The notes under the pieces were generated by a model that was not told the origin of the DNA, searched no databases, and worked only from the letters and a program-made list of their open reading frames with translations. DNA of 64,000 nucleotides from assembly GCF_000143415.4 (NCBI RefSeq), contig NW_003314379.1, positions 406,018 to 470,017 of the forward strand, read 5' to 3'. Positions 30,132 to 41,292 of the stretch are shown here, piece after piece (position 1 is the stretch's first letter; every line of letters starts with the position of its first letter). Source of the stretch: Selaginella moellendorffii (Eukaryota > Streptophyta > Lycopodiopsida > Selaginellales > Selaginellaceae). The position numbers were made by a program, and so were the translations under genes.

Positions 30132-33100
30132 ATGGAAAGGTTTCTTCTTCATTTTCAAGATCACCCACCTCTTTCATTCTCTCAGAGTATTGTTTTTGAA
30201 AGTTTTTTATGTCGGCATTTTGATCTTCGTCTTGGCTCTATTTCTTTAGAGGCTGTGATTCACAATGACACTAGTTTAGTTGCATACTTGGAGTTTCTTC
30301 TTTCTGGTGTGGGCGAAGGTGGACAACAATGGGATTTACAGAATTCCAAGTGGAAGGAGATTCGAGTGTTTGGATCTCTAGTCAAAATGTCAAAATGCGC
30401 TCCAGCCAAAGAGAATGTGAAGCAAGAGTCAGTCGTTATCCTCTCGTCCTTTTCTAGTTCAAGTGGAGAAGTCATACTAGTGTCGGCGCCGAATTCACCA
30501 GCTCTAGCTCCAGCTCTAGCTCTAGCTCCAACTTCAGCAATATTCAAAGTCGTTAACAATGCTTTCCAGTTTTCACGCCTCTCAATCGACGTGCACTTGT
30601 TTTTGTATAGGCTTGTTAGTGAGTTTCCATCCTTCTACAACGGCAACATTTTCTTCGAGCTACCACCTCTTGTCAGCAGCACGGGTTCCAAACGGAAGGG
30701 GATGGAAACCAAGCAGGATGTCCACAATTGGTGCAAGATCAAAACCACACACTTCCAACATTTTGAAGGCACAGTGTTTATAGTTCATTGTGGCGGGCAT
30801 TTAGATTTTGTGGATGAAGCATGCAATTGAGACCGCTGTAGAAACTCTATATTTTTCGAAGGGTCTGCAGTCAATCTTCCAACCTATGACACTATTGCTG
30901 TTGGATTCAAGTGTCGATTCTGCAAAAATGCTCCTCTATGTCATGTTATCTGTGAGGCCAAGATGTACTACTTTCTTCCACGGGATGGAATGGCTGGAAG
31001 AGCTGCAGTACATGTCGGCACACACATGCATCCAACGCAGGAAAGGATACAAAAGAGTTCTCTCAACCGTTTCAAAGATGCTGTGTAGCAAGAGACTATG
31101 AGAAACTCATTTGCAACTCTGAAGCATATTCAGAAGACTGTCCTCAAGGATTTTATCGCAAACACCTTACTCAATCTAGGTTGCCAAAAGACTCAACTAA
31201 ACGAGGCTAGCTTGCGAGACTTACTACGAGGAGTACAACCTACTACTAGCCTAAGGAGGTACATTTGTTATATTTCATATGTTATAATAATAATTTTTTC
31301 TTACATTATATTGTTTAGGATAAAATCTTGGATGTGTGAATCTCGAGAGGGGAAGTTGCAATCAAAAATTGACTCCATCCTTGAATTGAAACGGACCTAT
31401 CCATACGAGTTCATCCATGGAAGTTTGTTTCCAGACCAAATTGTGAATGAGCAAGAGCGCCCCTTCGTCTTCAAAATGTCTACTATGGGCCCTGCCTTTG
31501 GTGTAGATCTTGTCTCCCGAATGGACATGTTTGGGTCCAGTGACCTTGCAAATGCATGGGTATATTTTGACCATATAGAGCGCATATCAGGTTGGACAAC
31601 AATGGGAGCTCATGTATATGATCCAAGGTAATTTTTATTCTTATTATATTGAAATTGTTGTAATATTTGTGTTTTCATAGGCTACGTTGTAACTTAATAA
31701 TTGCGACAGCAGAGTTTAAAGTACAAGACCAAACAGCATAGGAAATATTTTGGAAGTCCCTCTCCGATATTATCCTAAAGCGGACTGGTAAGCCTGCAAA
31801 CTTTCGCGGTTTCATGGCAGATGGGGCTGGTGCAAACTAGAATGGTGTCCGAGCAGTTTTTGGGAATGGTCAGCCATTGGAAGGTTGTGAGAGGACTTGT
31901 GAGTTCCATTGGGCTCAAAGCCTAAACCAGCACTGCCACCGTATCAAGCCAGAGTTTCAATCAATATTTAAGGAGTTGTGCAAACAATGGCAAGTTGCAC
32001 CTTCTAAAGAAGAGCATGAGGCAAAAGCAAACGAGATCCGAATATGGTGACGTGAAGATGGCCATACAGACGTAAGTTGCCTACCACAACTTGAGTCATG
32101 GTTAGGGTGGTGGGAAGTTAGGATGTTCCAGTGGGGACATCACTCTTTTCATGTTGGTTTCTATTTTTTCTTCTCTTTTTATTACTTTTTAATATTGCAT
32201 TTTCCATTAGGATCAACCACTTGAGGACCTCGCATACACCCCAATTGTGAATCTCTCTGAAAGTAAGCACTGGAGTTGGCGTTCTTTTGAGGTAGGGAAA
32301 GGGAAGATGAGTCTATATGAAGCCTGCCTATCAGATTTGATATGTGTTATAGAGCAATCTTTAAAAGCATTGGCATTCGAAGAACGAAGATACATGGGAA
32401 CAAGGCCTTCTATTGAGATGTTACATGATAGGATGAAGAGAAAATTAACTCCACCCGCCCGAACAGTGGCAACTACAGTTGAGGAAGTGGTCTGTAGCAC
32501 ATTTATGGAGTACACTCCTCGAGCTTCTATTGGTGATATGAAGACTGTCTGCTCAAAGTGTCGTTTTTCCTTTGCTGGGGAAGATGTTGGTACGGACCTT
32601 GGAGTGAAAAGCTCTCATAGGCCTGATGTTGAGTACCATTCTGCTCCAAGACACCGCTCTCGGACTGAGCCACCTCAAGTGGCTGATGAAGAGAGTGCAT
32701 CGCAACATGTTGAAATTGCTTACTGTAGCGTGGAGCCAAAGCAATGGGCAATCCGACGCGTGCCAACAAAATCGAATGTAAGGTGTGTGGGGATGCTTCC
32801 GAGGGGCAAGTGTTGGGCCTGGATTTGTGGTGACAAATTTGCTTCTGTTCCAACCCCATGTTTCTATGGGGAACGAAAGCAAGTAGGATTTTCGAGATGG
32901 TGCTGGCTATATTGTTGCAACACCGATGCCAACCATATAAAGCGGCTTGAAGACACTATAGTGACTAAACCTGATGCAGTACCTAAAGAATGGCCAGTTG
33001 CTAATGGGGTTGCACTCACCTCAGAGGAAATTGAAAACCTTGAGAAATCTGGTTTCAATCTTGAGAGGAGTGTTGGAGATATAAGTGACAGAACCAAGAC

Positions 33101-33486
33101 TATTCCTACAGAGATGCATAGGAGGCCAACACGAAAAGGTAAGGCAGTTAAATTTATTGGTACCATCTCCAAGCAAAATTTATTGGTACCATCTCCAAAC
33201 TTGGCTCAAACACTTGAGTGTGAGATTCTTTCCATAAAGTACATCACTGCGCTTGCAAAGGAGTACATAGTCAAAACAGAAGGTGGAGAGTACACAATTG
33301 CCATTCACGACTTTCTTTTTTGCACATGTCCAGACTTTACGAAGCGCGAGGAACATGGGAAGGCATATGCTCCTTACAAGCATATGTACTACATCTTCAT
33401 CAACATCTTGCACTAGGATCCTAAAGTGGATACACTAAGCAAGTCTTACTATTGCTGAGTTGCAGAAAACTTTTGGAGCTAACTAG
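30132..33486 (+). pseudogene. SWIM-type DDE transposase of copy 1, decayed
   Basis: Same gene as the minus-strand one at 44297-47635. Start MERFLLHFQDHPPLSF; four-exon layout kept, with the intron at about 31259-31319 recognisable. Blocks include CRFCKNAPLC, FMADGAGAN, CEFHWAQSLNQH and a C-terminal SWIM zinc finger FCTCPDFTKREEH with YKH in place of the usual CKH. Several stops interrupt it: TGA near 30828, TAG near 31087 and 31838, and TGA near 32047. The SWIM Cys change (C to Y) would also damage zinc binding. Confidence 0.85.
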
Positions 33487-33577
33487 ATTTCTCCAACACT
33501 ATCGATGTTTATTCTCTATCAATAAAACTTATTATACTTTATATAATTAATAAAAATGTGCTTTTTCATTTCACTTT

Positions 33578-34024
33578 TCATTTTATATGCTTCCGAGTGT
33601 TCTTTTCGCAATACTGCCCATAGTACTCGTGTGTCTCCATTTTTGTCTTTACCATCTCAAAAAAAATTTCATAGTAGTCTTTCGGGTGCGTGATGTTGTA
33701 ATGTGTCGCGAGAGCATATATACCATCATATTGATTATTGCCATTATTTCCACCAGACGCTAGAAAACATATAGGGCATTTCTTGAAAGTGGCAGAATTG
33801 CACTTAATCAGTAAAAGGGCATTCTTTTTCACCCAATTTATTGCACCCTCTGTCATTGCATTTATCTTCAACTCATGATCATTATCCTCACTATCCTCTC
33901 TTTCATTCTCTTGTGTGGTTTGGTTATGTTGTGCAATGGGATAGTTATTGCATCTCCCAGCCCTTGAACCCTGGGAAGAAATATTGCGAGAATTAAAATT
34001 ACCAACACTAGAACCCATAGACAT
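33578..34024 (-). CDS. CPIC zinc-finger protein at the right end (copy 1)
   Basis: A frame of 148 residues from MSMGSSVGNF to NTRKHIK. Asn/Ser-rich N-terminus, acidic stretch (ENEREDSEDNDHELK), then a CPIC ... H-x3-H type finger: KCPICFLAS followed by ATHYNITH, with FFEMVKTKMETHEYYG after it. It is nearly identical to 43753-44205 in copy 2. The frame remains open upstream of the chosen ATG but without an ATG. It lies about 400 bp inside the right part of the element and points inward. It is probably a DNA-binding helper, by inference. Confidence 0.65.
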   Translation of the reverse strand: MSMGSSVGNFNSRNISSQGSRAGRCNNYPIAQHNQTTQENEREDSEDNDHELKINAMTEGAINWVKKNALLLIKCNSATFKKCPICFLASGGNNGNNQYDGIYALATHYNITHPKDYYEIFFEMVKTKMETHEYYGQYCEKNTRKHIK

Positions 34025-34428
34025 TTGTGTGTATTTCCCTTTTTTCAAATGAGAGTGTGAATGAAGATTTCTAAATTCTAGACAATATGCTATGACAAAC
34101 CCCTCAAAAATGCATTCTAGAAAGAACCAAGTCCTTCTTTTATATGCAATAAGCTTACACTAACAATTATTTTTTTTCCCTTTCAAACGGTTATATGGCT
34201 TTACATAGAATCTTATTTCAAATTTAATAATTTTTTAAGTTTGACAAACTTGACATTTACTAGCTAGAAAGCACAGAGTACAAATTTAAAGAAGTTACAA
34301 GAATACTCTTTTTGAAAACATTTTATTTTATGTTCTAACAAACGTCCCTATCATTGTATGTAGTAAATATTTAAAATATTAGAACAAAAAGTGTCCTTTA
34401 GAACATTTGTATCTATATAATATATAGA

Positions 34429-34603
34429 TGTGAGTGCTTGGAATATGGAAAGGGAATACAAAAATGTGCATATCAATTAGCCCAAAAATCCTAGATTATA
34501 TACAGGAGCAAGTGGTTCGGATTGAAACCAATCCGACGGCTACCAAAATCCCACTATGCTAATATTAGTATACGGCATCGTAGCTATACACTTGGCCCTC
34601 ACA
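34429..34603 (-). repeat. 3' LTR of the nested gypsy element
   Basis: 175 bp, same length as the other LTR with a handful of differences. It contains a TATATA stretch on the minus strand that could serve as the promoter in the 5' copy. Confidence 0.9.
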
Positions 34604-34635
34604 TCATCCCCTCCTCTTGGAATAATGGAAGGCTA

Positions 34636-37600
34636 TCAGGGTTCTCTTGTAGATGGGCCGGGATCTGGAGGAACGTCAGGAGGAGGCATCGGTGGATCTG
34701 TAGATGGCATTAACTGCTTCTGATCCCTTTGTATGAAGCGTTTCAACTGCTGCACATGCATAATCTCCGGAGGATCGGCCTGCTAGACGTCATGCCGAAC
34801 CTCATAAACTTGTGGTCCAACTTGCCGCAACACCCGATATGGTCTTTTCCACTGCGCAAGGAGCCCCTTAGATAAACCACATACCGTAAGATGGGGAAAA
34901 CGGACTAACACCAAATCATCCACTTTGTACTCTGCAAGTGGACGATGATGGGAGTTGTAGCACTGTTGTTGTCCCACTTGTATGCGGCCTAAGTATTCGG
35001 CAGACTCTGCTCGGACAAGTGGAAGAATGCTCGTCAAATATTGATCCCATGACCTAGCATCAGGGGCTTGTGGCAATTGCGAAGGTAAACCCAGCTCCGT
35101 TGGTAATATTGGATCATGACCATATAGAAGTTTATATGGTGAAGCACCAACAGAACTCTGCACCCCTGTGACATAGGCATACCGAAGAGACGACAAATAA
35201 CCATCCCAATTTGAATGCTAAAAGTTCACATACTTCGCAATCATCCCTTTGAATGTCCGAACGAGCTGTTCCACTAGACCGTCTAATTGTGGATGATAAG
35301 CACTCGTAAAAGTGTGGCGTATCCCCAACCGAGATGTCAAAATATGAAATACCTCAGCCATAAATGCAGGACCATTATCTGAAAGAATCCGCTCTGAACA
35401 AGAATGTTGGAACACCACGCGATTGAGGAGAAAGTATCCAACAACAGTTGCAGAGGCGCTAGCAAGAGCACCAACTTCCACCCAACGAGTCAAGTAGTCA
35501 GAAGCAATAATAACATACTCATTGCCAGCAGTCGACCGTGGAAAAGGTCCCATAAGATCAAACGCCACCAACTCAAACGGACGGGAAACTGCAATTGACT
35601 CTAACCGTCCTTCCGCAGCACAAGGGGGAGTATTACGAGCTTGGCACCAAACGCAGTTACGCACATACCGGATAACATCACGTCGCATCTTTGGCCAATA
35701 GAAAGACCTGCGCAGCTTCTCGGTCATACGACGATGTCCCATTTGCCCACCTAGAATAGGAGAATCATGGTAGGCATGGAGAAACCGTGGAATAAAGATA
35801 GAAGGCACCACCAGTCGTAAATGATCATCAGGATCCGTCCCCACAAAATAAAGAAGGCCATCTTCAAGGCGATATTGAGAATGTAAATGCCGGAAAGGCA
35901 AGTTATTAGCAAGTGATGTAGGATCCTCAAACGCATCTCGAAGCCTTCGAATCCACGGCTCAATCTTTTGAGCCTTGCAAACCTCATCAAGAGAAGGTAG
36001 ATCTTGCTCTGCACCTTGTGGACACTGAACATCAAGTACAGCAACCGCCGACGGCATGGAATCCTCGTCTAGAAAATCCACAGATGCTGGAACAACAGGC
36101 TCATCAGAAACATGAGAAGAAAGTGGAGAAGGAAGAGGAGCTCAAGAAAGGGCATTAGCATCAGCCATAGAACTCCCTGGGTGATGAACAACATCAAAAT
36201 CATATATCTAAAGCTTTAAAGCCCACCGAGCAATACAACCAACCAGGTTCTTCCGCTTCAATAATGAAATAACGGTAGTATGGTCACCTTCAAGTAACGT
36301 CCGAGAACCATGTAGATATGCATGAAGTTTCTCGAAACCCCAAACTGCCGCTAAACACTCCTTCTTTGTCGTGGAGTAGTTCACCTCTGCTGGTTGTAAC
36401 GTACGGCTTATATATGCAATGGGATGACGCTGACCAGGCACACTCGGGCTCTTTTGCATTAACACACCTCCAAGACCAATATCAAAAGCATCAACGCGCA
36501 AAATAAAAGGTCGAGTGTAGTCAGGATATGCTAAAACCGGAGGAGTCGTCAAAAGCTCTTTGAGATCCACAAACGCCCGCTCACAATCTGAAGACCAGAT
36601 GAAAGATGACATTGATAACTTCAGCAACGTTCGCAACGGTGCAGTGTGATCAGAAAGATGATCCACAAAACAACCGAGATACTGCACCTTGCCCAGGAAG
36701 CACTGCACATCATTCACACACTTTGGAGTAGGGAACTTTAGAATGGCTACGAGTTTGTCAGGATCAACTTGCAAACCCTCACGAGAAATACGGTACCCAA
36801 GATAAGTTGTGCCCTTGGACTCAAACACGCACTTCGATCGCTTCAGCTTTAAACCAACATCCCGTAGCCGATCCAACACTTTACACACATCACGAACATG
36901 CTCTGCCCACGTCCCCTCCGAGTGAATCAAGACATCATCAATGAAGTCAGTAGTCACCTCTGGCATATCACAAAGAACTTCGTCCATCATCCGCTGAAAA
37001 GTTGCTGGAGCATTGTTCAAACCAAACGGCATCACCAAGAACTCATACAAACTAAATGGTGTATGAAAAGTAGTCTTAGGAATATCTTCGTCGGCCATTG
37101 GTACTTGCCAGTACCCAGAAGCAAGATCTAGCTTGGTGAACCAACAACTTCGCCCCAGACGATCCAAGAGATCAATAGTGTGAGGAAGAGGGTACACATC
37201 CGGGATCGTCACTTCATTTAACGAACAATAATCGATGCAGAAACGAATACTCCCATCAGGCTTTGTCACAAGATGAAGTTCACATGCCCAAGGACTCCGC
37301 GACTTCCGAATAACACCCTTCTCCAACATCTCCTTGACGTTTTCACGTAAAATCTTGATCTCCTTGGGTGACCGACGACGAACAGAAACCTTGATTGGAC
37401 GAGCATCCCCGGTTGGAATGGGATGACGTGTGGCAATCTTGGCCCCAGACAATAGGTCAAATTCAAAGAGATCAGAATACTCCTTCATAAGCTGGTCAAC
37501 AACTGCAACACAAAGATCATTGGAGGGATCGGAAAAGGGAAGAACAGAACAAGATGGAAACACAAGAGGAAATAGTAGGGGAACAAAATTAATGGAAGCA

Positions 37601-38100
37601 AAGGTAGAAGTAGAGGGACGAAGAAGTACGGAAGTGAGAGGAATGGATGAAATATAAAGAAGTATGAGACAAGGGGGAGAAGCCTCAAAGTCACATTTGG
37701 CATGATTGCGTTGCAACCAATCCATACCAAGAATGAGGTCAAAAGCTTGACTCGGCACCACCCGCAACGACTGCAACTCAAGCTTGAGATCGCCCACACG
37801 CACAACCAGGTCCGCCTCATCTCGTGCACATGCATGTGTACGGCTGTTGCCATAAAGAATGAAAACTGGATCCGCCGCACGACACAAGTGTAGACGACAA
37901 CGTGTGGCAATAGGTCGAGCAATAGAAGATAAACTCGAACCTGTATCAACCAACACGGAGAGAAAAATAGGAGAGCTCTTGTTATAAAAACGAGCTTGGA
38001 AAGTAAACACTGGATGAACCGGTGCCGAGTGAACCCCTTGATGATACTCCCGAAAGAAAGATGGAAGGGTCACTAACTTATTCGCGCAAGATCCCTCCAT
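34636..38100 (-). pseudogene. Gypsy pol polyprotein (protease, reverse transcriptase, RNase H, integrase), with stops
   Basis: Starts at an ATG overlapping the gag stop (TAATG at 38098-38102). Aspartic protease: LSVLVDTGSSLSSIA. Reverse transcriptase (about 36900-37400): ITTRHPIP-type entry, RFCIDY, LDLASGYWQ, and FIDDVLIHS as the YxDD variant. RNase H: LRVDAFDIGLGGVLMQ. Integrase (35218-35900): HDSPILGGQMGHRRM with CVWCQARN as the zinc-binding HHCC, and ILSDNGPAF in the core; its C-terminal part is at 34783-35196. Stops fall at 36208-36210, near 36140, at 35218-35220 and at 34783-34785. The frame is otherwise continuous, so inactivation is recent. Confidence 0.9.
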
Positions 38101-39032
38101 TACTCGCGTGACTCCTCATTTCCCGGATGCACCTTGGTATCCAAACCTTCCACCGCAGCAGCACCAACGGGACGTTGCTGACGCCAAGGTCTCCACCCAG
38201 GAAATGGAGGTCGCCAATCCGAAAAGCGCCTACAATGCCGATAAGTATGACCAACTTCATCACACGCCCAGCAACGAACATTATGGCCACAACCACATCC
38301 TCGCCCTTGTCCTTGGACTCGAGTAGCAGCAGCATCAACCTCCATTGGAACAGGACCATCACTCATAGGAAGTGGAGCGGAAGGACGTGCAGCGAAAAGT
38401 GGAAGAGGCGACATCTCATAACGTTGTGCCAAGCGAAGAGCATCGTCAAGGGTGGCAGGAGCAAGTGCATGCACAAGGCCGGCAAGATCTTGACGAAGTG
38501 CTGGCCACAACATTCCTAGCTTGATCCGCTCCGACATATTTGGCTCCGCACGAAGCAAAAGACTTCGAAAACGAATGCCAAATTGCATCACCGACTCAGA
38601 TGGCCCTTGGCGAAGACGATGCAATTGTTGGAAGGCATCATCACAATCGTCGGCGTGTCCAAAGGCGCGTTTGAAGACGTCCGGAAGAACACTCCAATCG
38701 CCACGAGTGGCTGCGCTCAATCCATTGTACCATTGCAATGCTGTCCCTTGGAGACATGTGGGGAACTCACGCAAATGTCGAGCATCATCCCAAGAATGAT
38801 ATGTGGCAACCACCGTGAAGTGATCGAACCAATGGTACACATCATCCCCAGGATTCCCACGAAAGAACTCCGGCCGAACACGAGGATTGGCACTAAGAGC
38901 AGGAGGAGTTGTACCATGTGCCGTGAACGATGCCATCAACTGAGTTTGGTTGTTCAATTGCAAGCGCATAGCATCAAGCAATTGAACCAACTATTGCTCT
39001 AGACTCAAAGGAAGAGATGGCGGATCGGCCAT
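38100..39032 (-). pseudogene. Gypsy gag protein with an early stop
   Basis: ATG at 39030-39032 (MADPPSLPLSLEQ), an in-frame TAG at 38991-38993, then an uninterrupted 296 residues. Capsid-like text FRGNPGDDVYHWFDHF and LQGTALQWYNGL, then a CCHC zinc knuckle CWACDEVGHTYRHC near residue 245. It ends one base into the pol start codon. Confidence 0.85.
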
Positions 39033-39265
39033 GAAGATGAACGCAAACGAAAGAGCAAAAGAAGAGAAATAACAAAAAGCTGAAAAGAAATAGTAGATCT
39101 AGACAATGCAAAAAGCTAGATCTAAACCAAAATCCTGAAAGGAAAGAACAAAAGAAAGGAACTGGAAAAAGCTAAATCTAGACAATGCAAAAGCTAGATC
39201 TAAACTGAAATCCCAAATCCAAGCACTCCCTAGGGACAATCAAAGGTGCCCCTCAACTCCACCAA

Positions 39266-39440
39266 TGTGAGTACTTGGAATATGGAAAGGGAATACAGAA
39301 ATGTGCATATCAATTAGCCCAAAAACCCTAGCTTATATACAGGAGCGAGTGGTCCGGATTGAAACCAATCCGACAGCTACCAAAACCCCACTACGCTAAT
39401 ATTAGTATACGGCATCGTAGCTGTACACTTGGCCCTCACA
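39266..39440 (-). repeat. 5' LTR of the nested gypsy element
   Basis: The partner of the LTR at 34429-34603. TGGTGGAGTTGAGGGG follows it on the minus strand as the possible primer-binding site; the tRNA was not identified. Confidence 0.9.
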
Positions 39441-39561
39441 TAGAGAATTATGAAATTATTAAGTTCGCCATAACCTTAAAATTTTAAAGTTTATAATGTT
39501 TGTACTAAATTACAATTGAAAATTGAGCTCAACTCGTGAGCTCAAATATGGTCCATGCCCC

Positions 39562-39690
39562 TGGGATTGAATGCCATGATCAAAAGCTCATCCTCTTGCT
39601 TGAGGATCACTGTGGCTCTTCATCCAACCCCTGTGCAAAGTGATCATTGTAGAATTTGGCATTAGAGATGAGATCCCTCATTTTGAAGTT
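39562..39690 (-). pseudogene. N-terminal part of the split F-box/kelch pseudogene
   Basis: On the minus strand this matches the F-box gene at 907-1908 from RDLVSSAKFY through DDELLIMTFNPS. It starts with the duplicated TGGGATT. Joined conceptually across the transposon, it continues directly into the C-terminal part at 21241-22175. The first 40 or so residues of the F-box are missing to the right, where gypsy debris begins. Confidence 0.85.
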
Positions 39691-40235
39691 TTAAATATAT
39701 GACTTTGAAATTGTTCATTGCTTAAAGAGTTATATGGTTGATGCTAATGCTTTTTTTCAAGCTCTTCTCCCTTCTTTGCTATCTTTTTATGTTTATTACG
39801 AGTTTGTTTTTATAATATTTATGGATTTTTTAAATGAAGATTTCATATTGTTAGTGGTTGCTATATTTGATGTTCAGTGTTCATAAAGTGTAGAGCAAAA
39901 TTTACCTTCTCTTGATGAGGTTCATGAGGCTCAAAAAGTTAAGCCACATATTTAAAGGCATTGTAATAGATTTGAGAATTTTACATCATTTGTTGATGAC
40001 TTGTCATTTCAGCATTTACATTCTCAATATTGCTTTAAGAATAATTATTTTTATTTTGAGAGGACAAATCCTGATAATCATTTACTGCTAATCAAACCTT
40101 TAATATTTATTCCACCCTTTTTCCACACTTACCATGATTCTTCTATTCTACGTAAATATATAAGACATCATTGTATGACTGAGAAGTTGCATAAATTCTT
40201 TTATTGGTTAGAAATGTCAACCACAAACTATAAAA
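39690..40235 (+). pseudogene. Gypsy pol fragment (RNase H to integrase linker)
   Basis: Plus-strand pieces match the nested element's pol: VDANAFFQALLPS, NLPSLDEVHEAQKVK, then LSFQHLHSQYCFKN, PLIFIPPFFHTYHDSSIL and TEKLHKFFYWLEM. Many stops. It is an older relative in the opposite orientation, truncated on both sides. Confidence 0.8.
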
Positions 40236-40239
40236 TTTG

Positions 40240-40315
40240 ACAATTGAAGTGGCAATCATCAATAGAGTAAGAGGCAAATTTTACAGTTGAAGTGGCGATC
40301 ATCAATAGAGTAAGA
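40240..40315. repeat. Tandem duplication, two copies of about 40 bp
   Basis: TTGAAGTGGC(A/G)ATCATCAAT followed by AGAGTAAGAGGC occurs twice, at the junction between the gypsy fragment and the F-box pseudogene. Confidence 0.75.
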
Positions 40316-40329
40316 GGCGGCAATAGTGT

Positions 40330-41112
40330 TGCTTATCCCTGGCCTGGACAACAATGCCACTTACTAATGCCTCCTGCAAGTGTCACTCTCATCCCATGAG
40401 CAGATGTACCAAGTGAGCTGAGCATGGAGGAATCTCATCTCCAGTGCCAAGTTCTATGATGATCACTCCACCCAGGGATTGGACAAGGAATTGCTTGTTG
40501 CCACGGTGTTGCTTAGGGACGAGCTTTCAATCATTGCGTTCAATCCAGTAGTGAATGGATGATATTACCTCCTCCTCCTTGTAGGGCTTCATGCTCGACA
40601 CCAGGAGAGGATTCAAGTGAAGGGCCATCGGCAGCAAGCTCTATCTTCTTGGGAGATGGGGCCGCAACAAATCAGTGAGCATCTTCAATGCACACACAAA
40701 TTGATGGAGCATCACGGCGCCAATGCTGCATCGACGAAAGTGCTATGTGTCCGCGGCTATGGAGGGTCAGCTCTACATCGTGGGTGGCAACAGTATGGGG
40801 GAGGAACCAGATGCTGAGGTATACAAACCAGTGGAGGATCGATGGGATCCTCTCCCCCTTCCACCATCGCTGGAAAACAGATTTCACAACGCCCTCCTCG
40901 TCGATGACAGCAAGATGGTTGTGACCTCGTGCTGTGGTGGCCCGACGTTTGTTTTCTCAGCTCGAGATCTTTCCTGGGAAGTGGCGGACCTCCTTGGATT
41001 GCAGGAGCGGCACTGCTGCTTTGTGCACTCCAACCAGATGTACAAGTCCGACAAGGCGGGATCATTGTTGTTGAGATACGACAATGGCAAGAAGTCGTGG
41101 GAGGCAAGAACA
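40330..41112 (+). pseudogene. Third F-box/kelch pseudogene, truncated
   Basis: Plus-strand match to the gene at 907-1908 from the PGLDS region (near 40340) to the NSWEA kelch segment (near 41100), with frameshifts in the first half. The longest clean piece (40723-41112) reads CYVSAAMEGQLYIVGGN, YKPVEDRWDPLPLPP and DKAGSLLLRYDNGKKSWEA. The C-terminal ~60 residues are missing. Confidence 0.85.
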
Positions 41113-41292
41113 CGTCACGTTTTTATGTGAAAACATGCAGTCACTGATCCTTCTATTGACTTTTTTGATACGATCTTTCTCTGAAATTCGGGGAATGTGA
41201 TCAATTGAGATCACATTTCTGAGGTAAATCAGAACACCTTTTTGACTTGTATATGATTCTTTCCGGCTTGGAGGGTTTTTGACTTCGAGGTC

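Larger units (their letters stand above)
34429..39440 (-). mobile_element. Ty3/gypsy LTR retrotransposon nested in copy 1
   Basis: Two 175-bp LTRs (34429-34603 and 39266-39440) start TGTGAG and end CTCACA. The flanks share TAGA (4-5 bp duplication). Copy 2 shows the empty site (TATATAGAGAG on the matching strand near 43350-43370). A polypurine tract AAGAGGAGGGGATGA abuts the 3' LTR on the minus strand. The element reads gag then protease, reverse transcriptase, RNase H, integrase; that order, with integrase last, is the Ty3/gypsy order. Several in-frame stops make it non-autonomous. Confidence 0.95.
22176..39561 (-). mobile_element. Element-2 DNA transposon, copy 1
   Basis: The ends are GGGGATGGTCTAAAGTTGAG on the left and, read inward from the right, GGGGCATGGACCATATTTGAG; both are followed by GAGCTCACGAGTTGAGCTCAATT-type subterminal repeats. 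The 7-9 bp target duplication and the exact continuation of the host F-box gene across it define the limits. Gene order from left: SPYYTP (+), zinc finger (+), ParB-methyltransferase (-), transposase (+), zinc finger (-). It contains two younger insertions: a TRIM at 23371-23963 and a gypsy element at 34429-39440. Both large genes carry several stops, so this copy is not autonomous. Its orientation is opposite to copy 2. The SWIM domain, CxxH motif and duplication length fit the MULE/KDZ range of DDE transposons; the exact superfamily is not settled. Confidence 0.9.
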
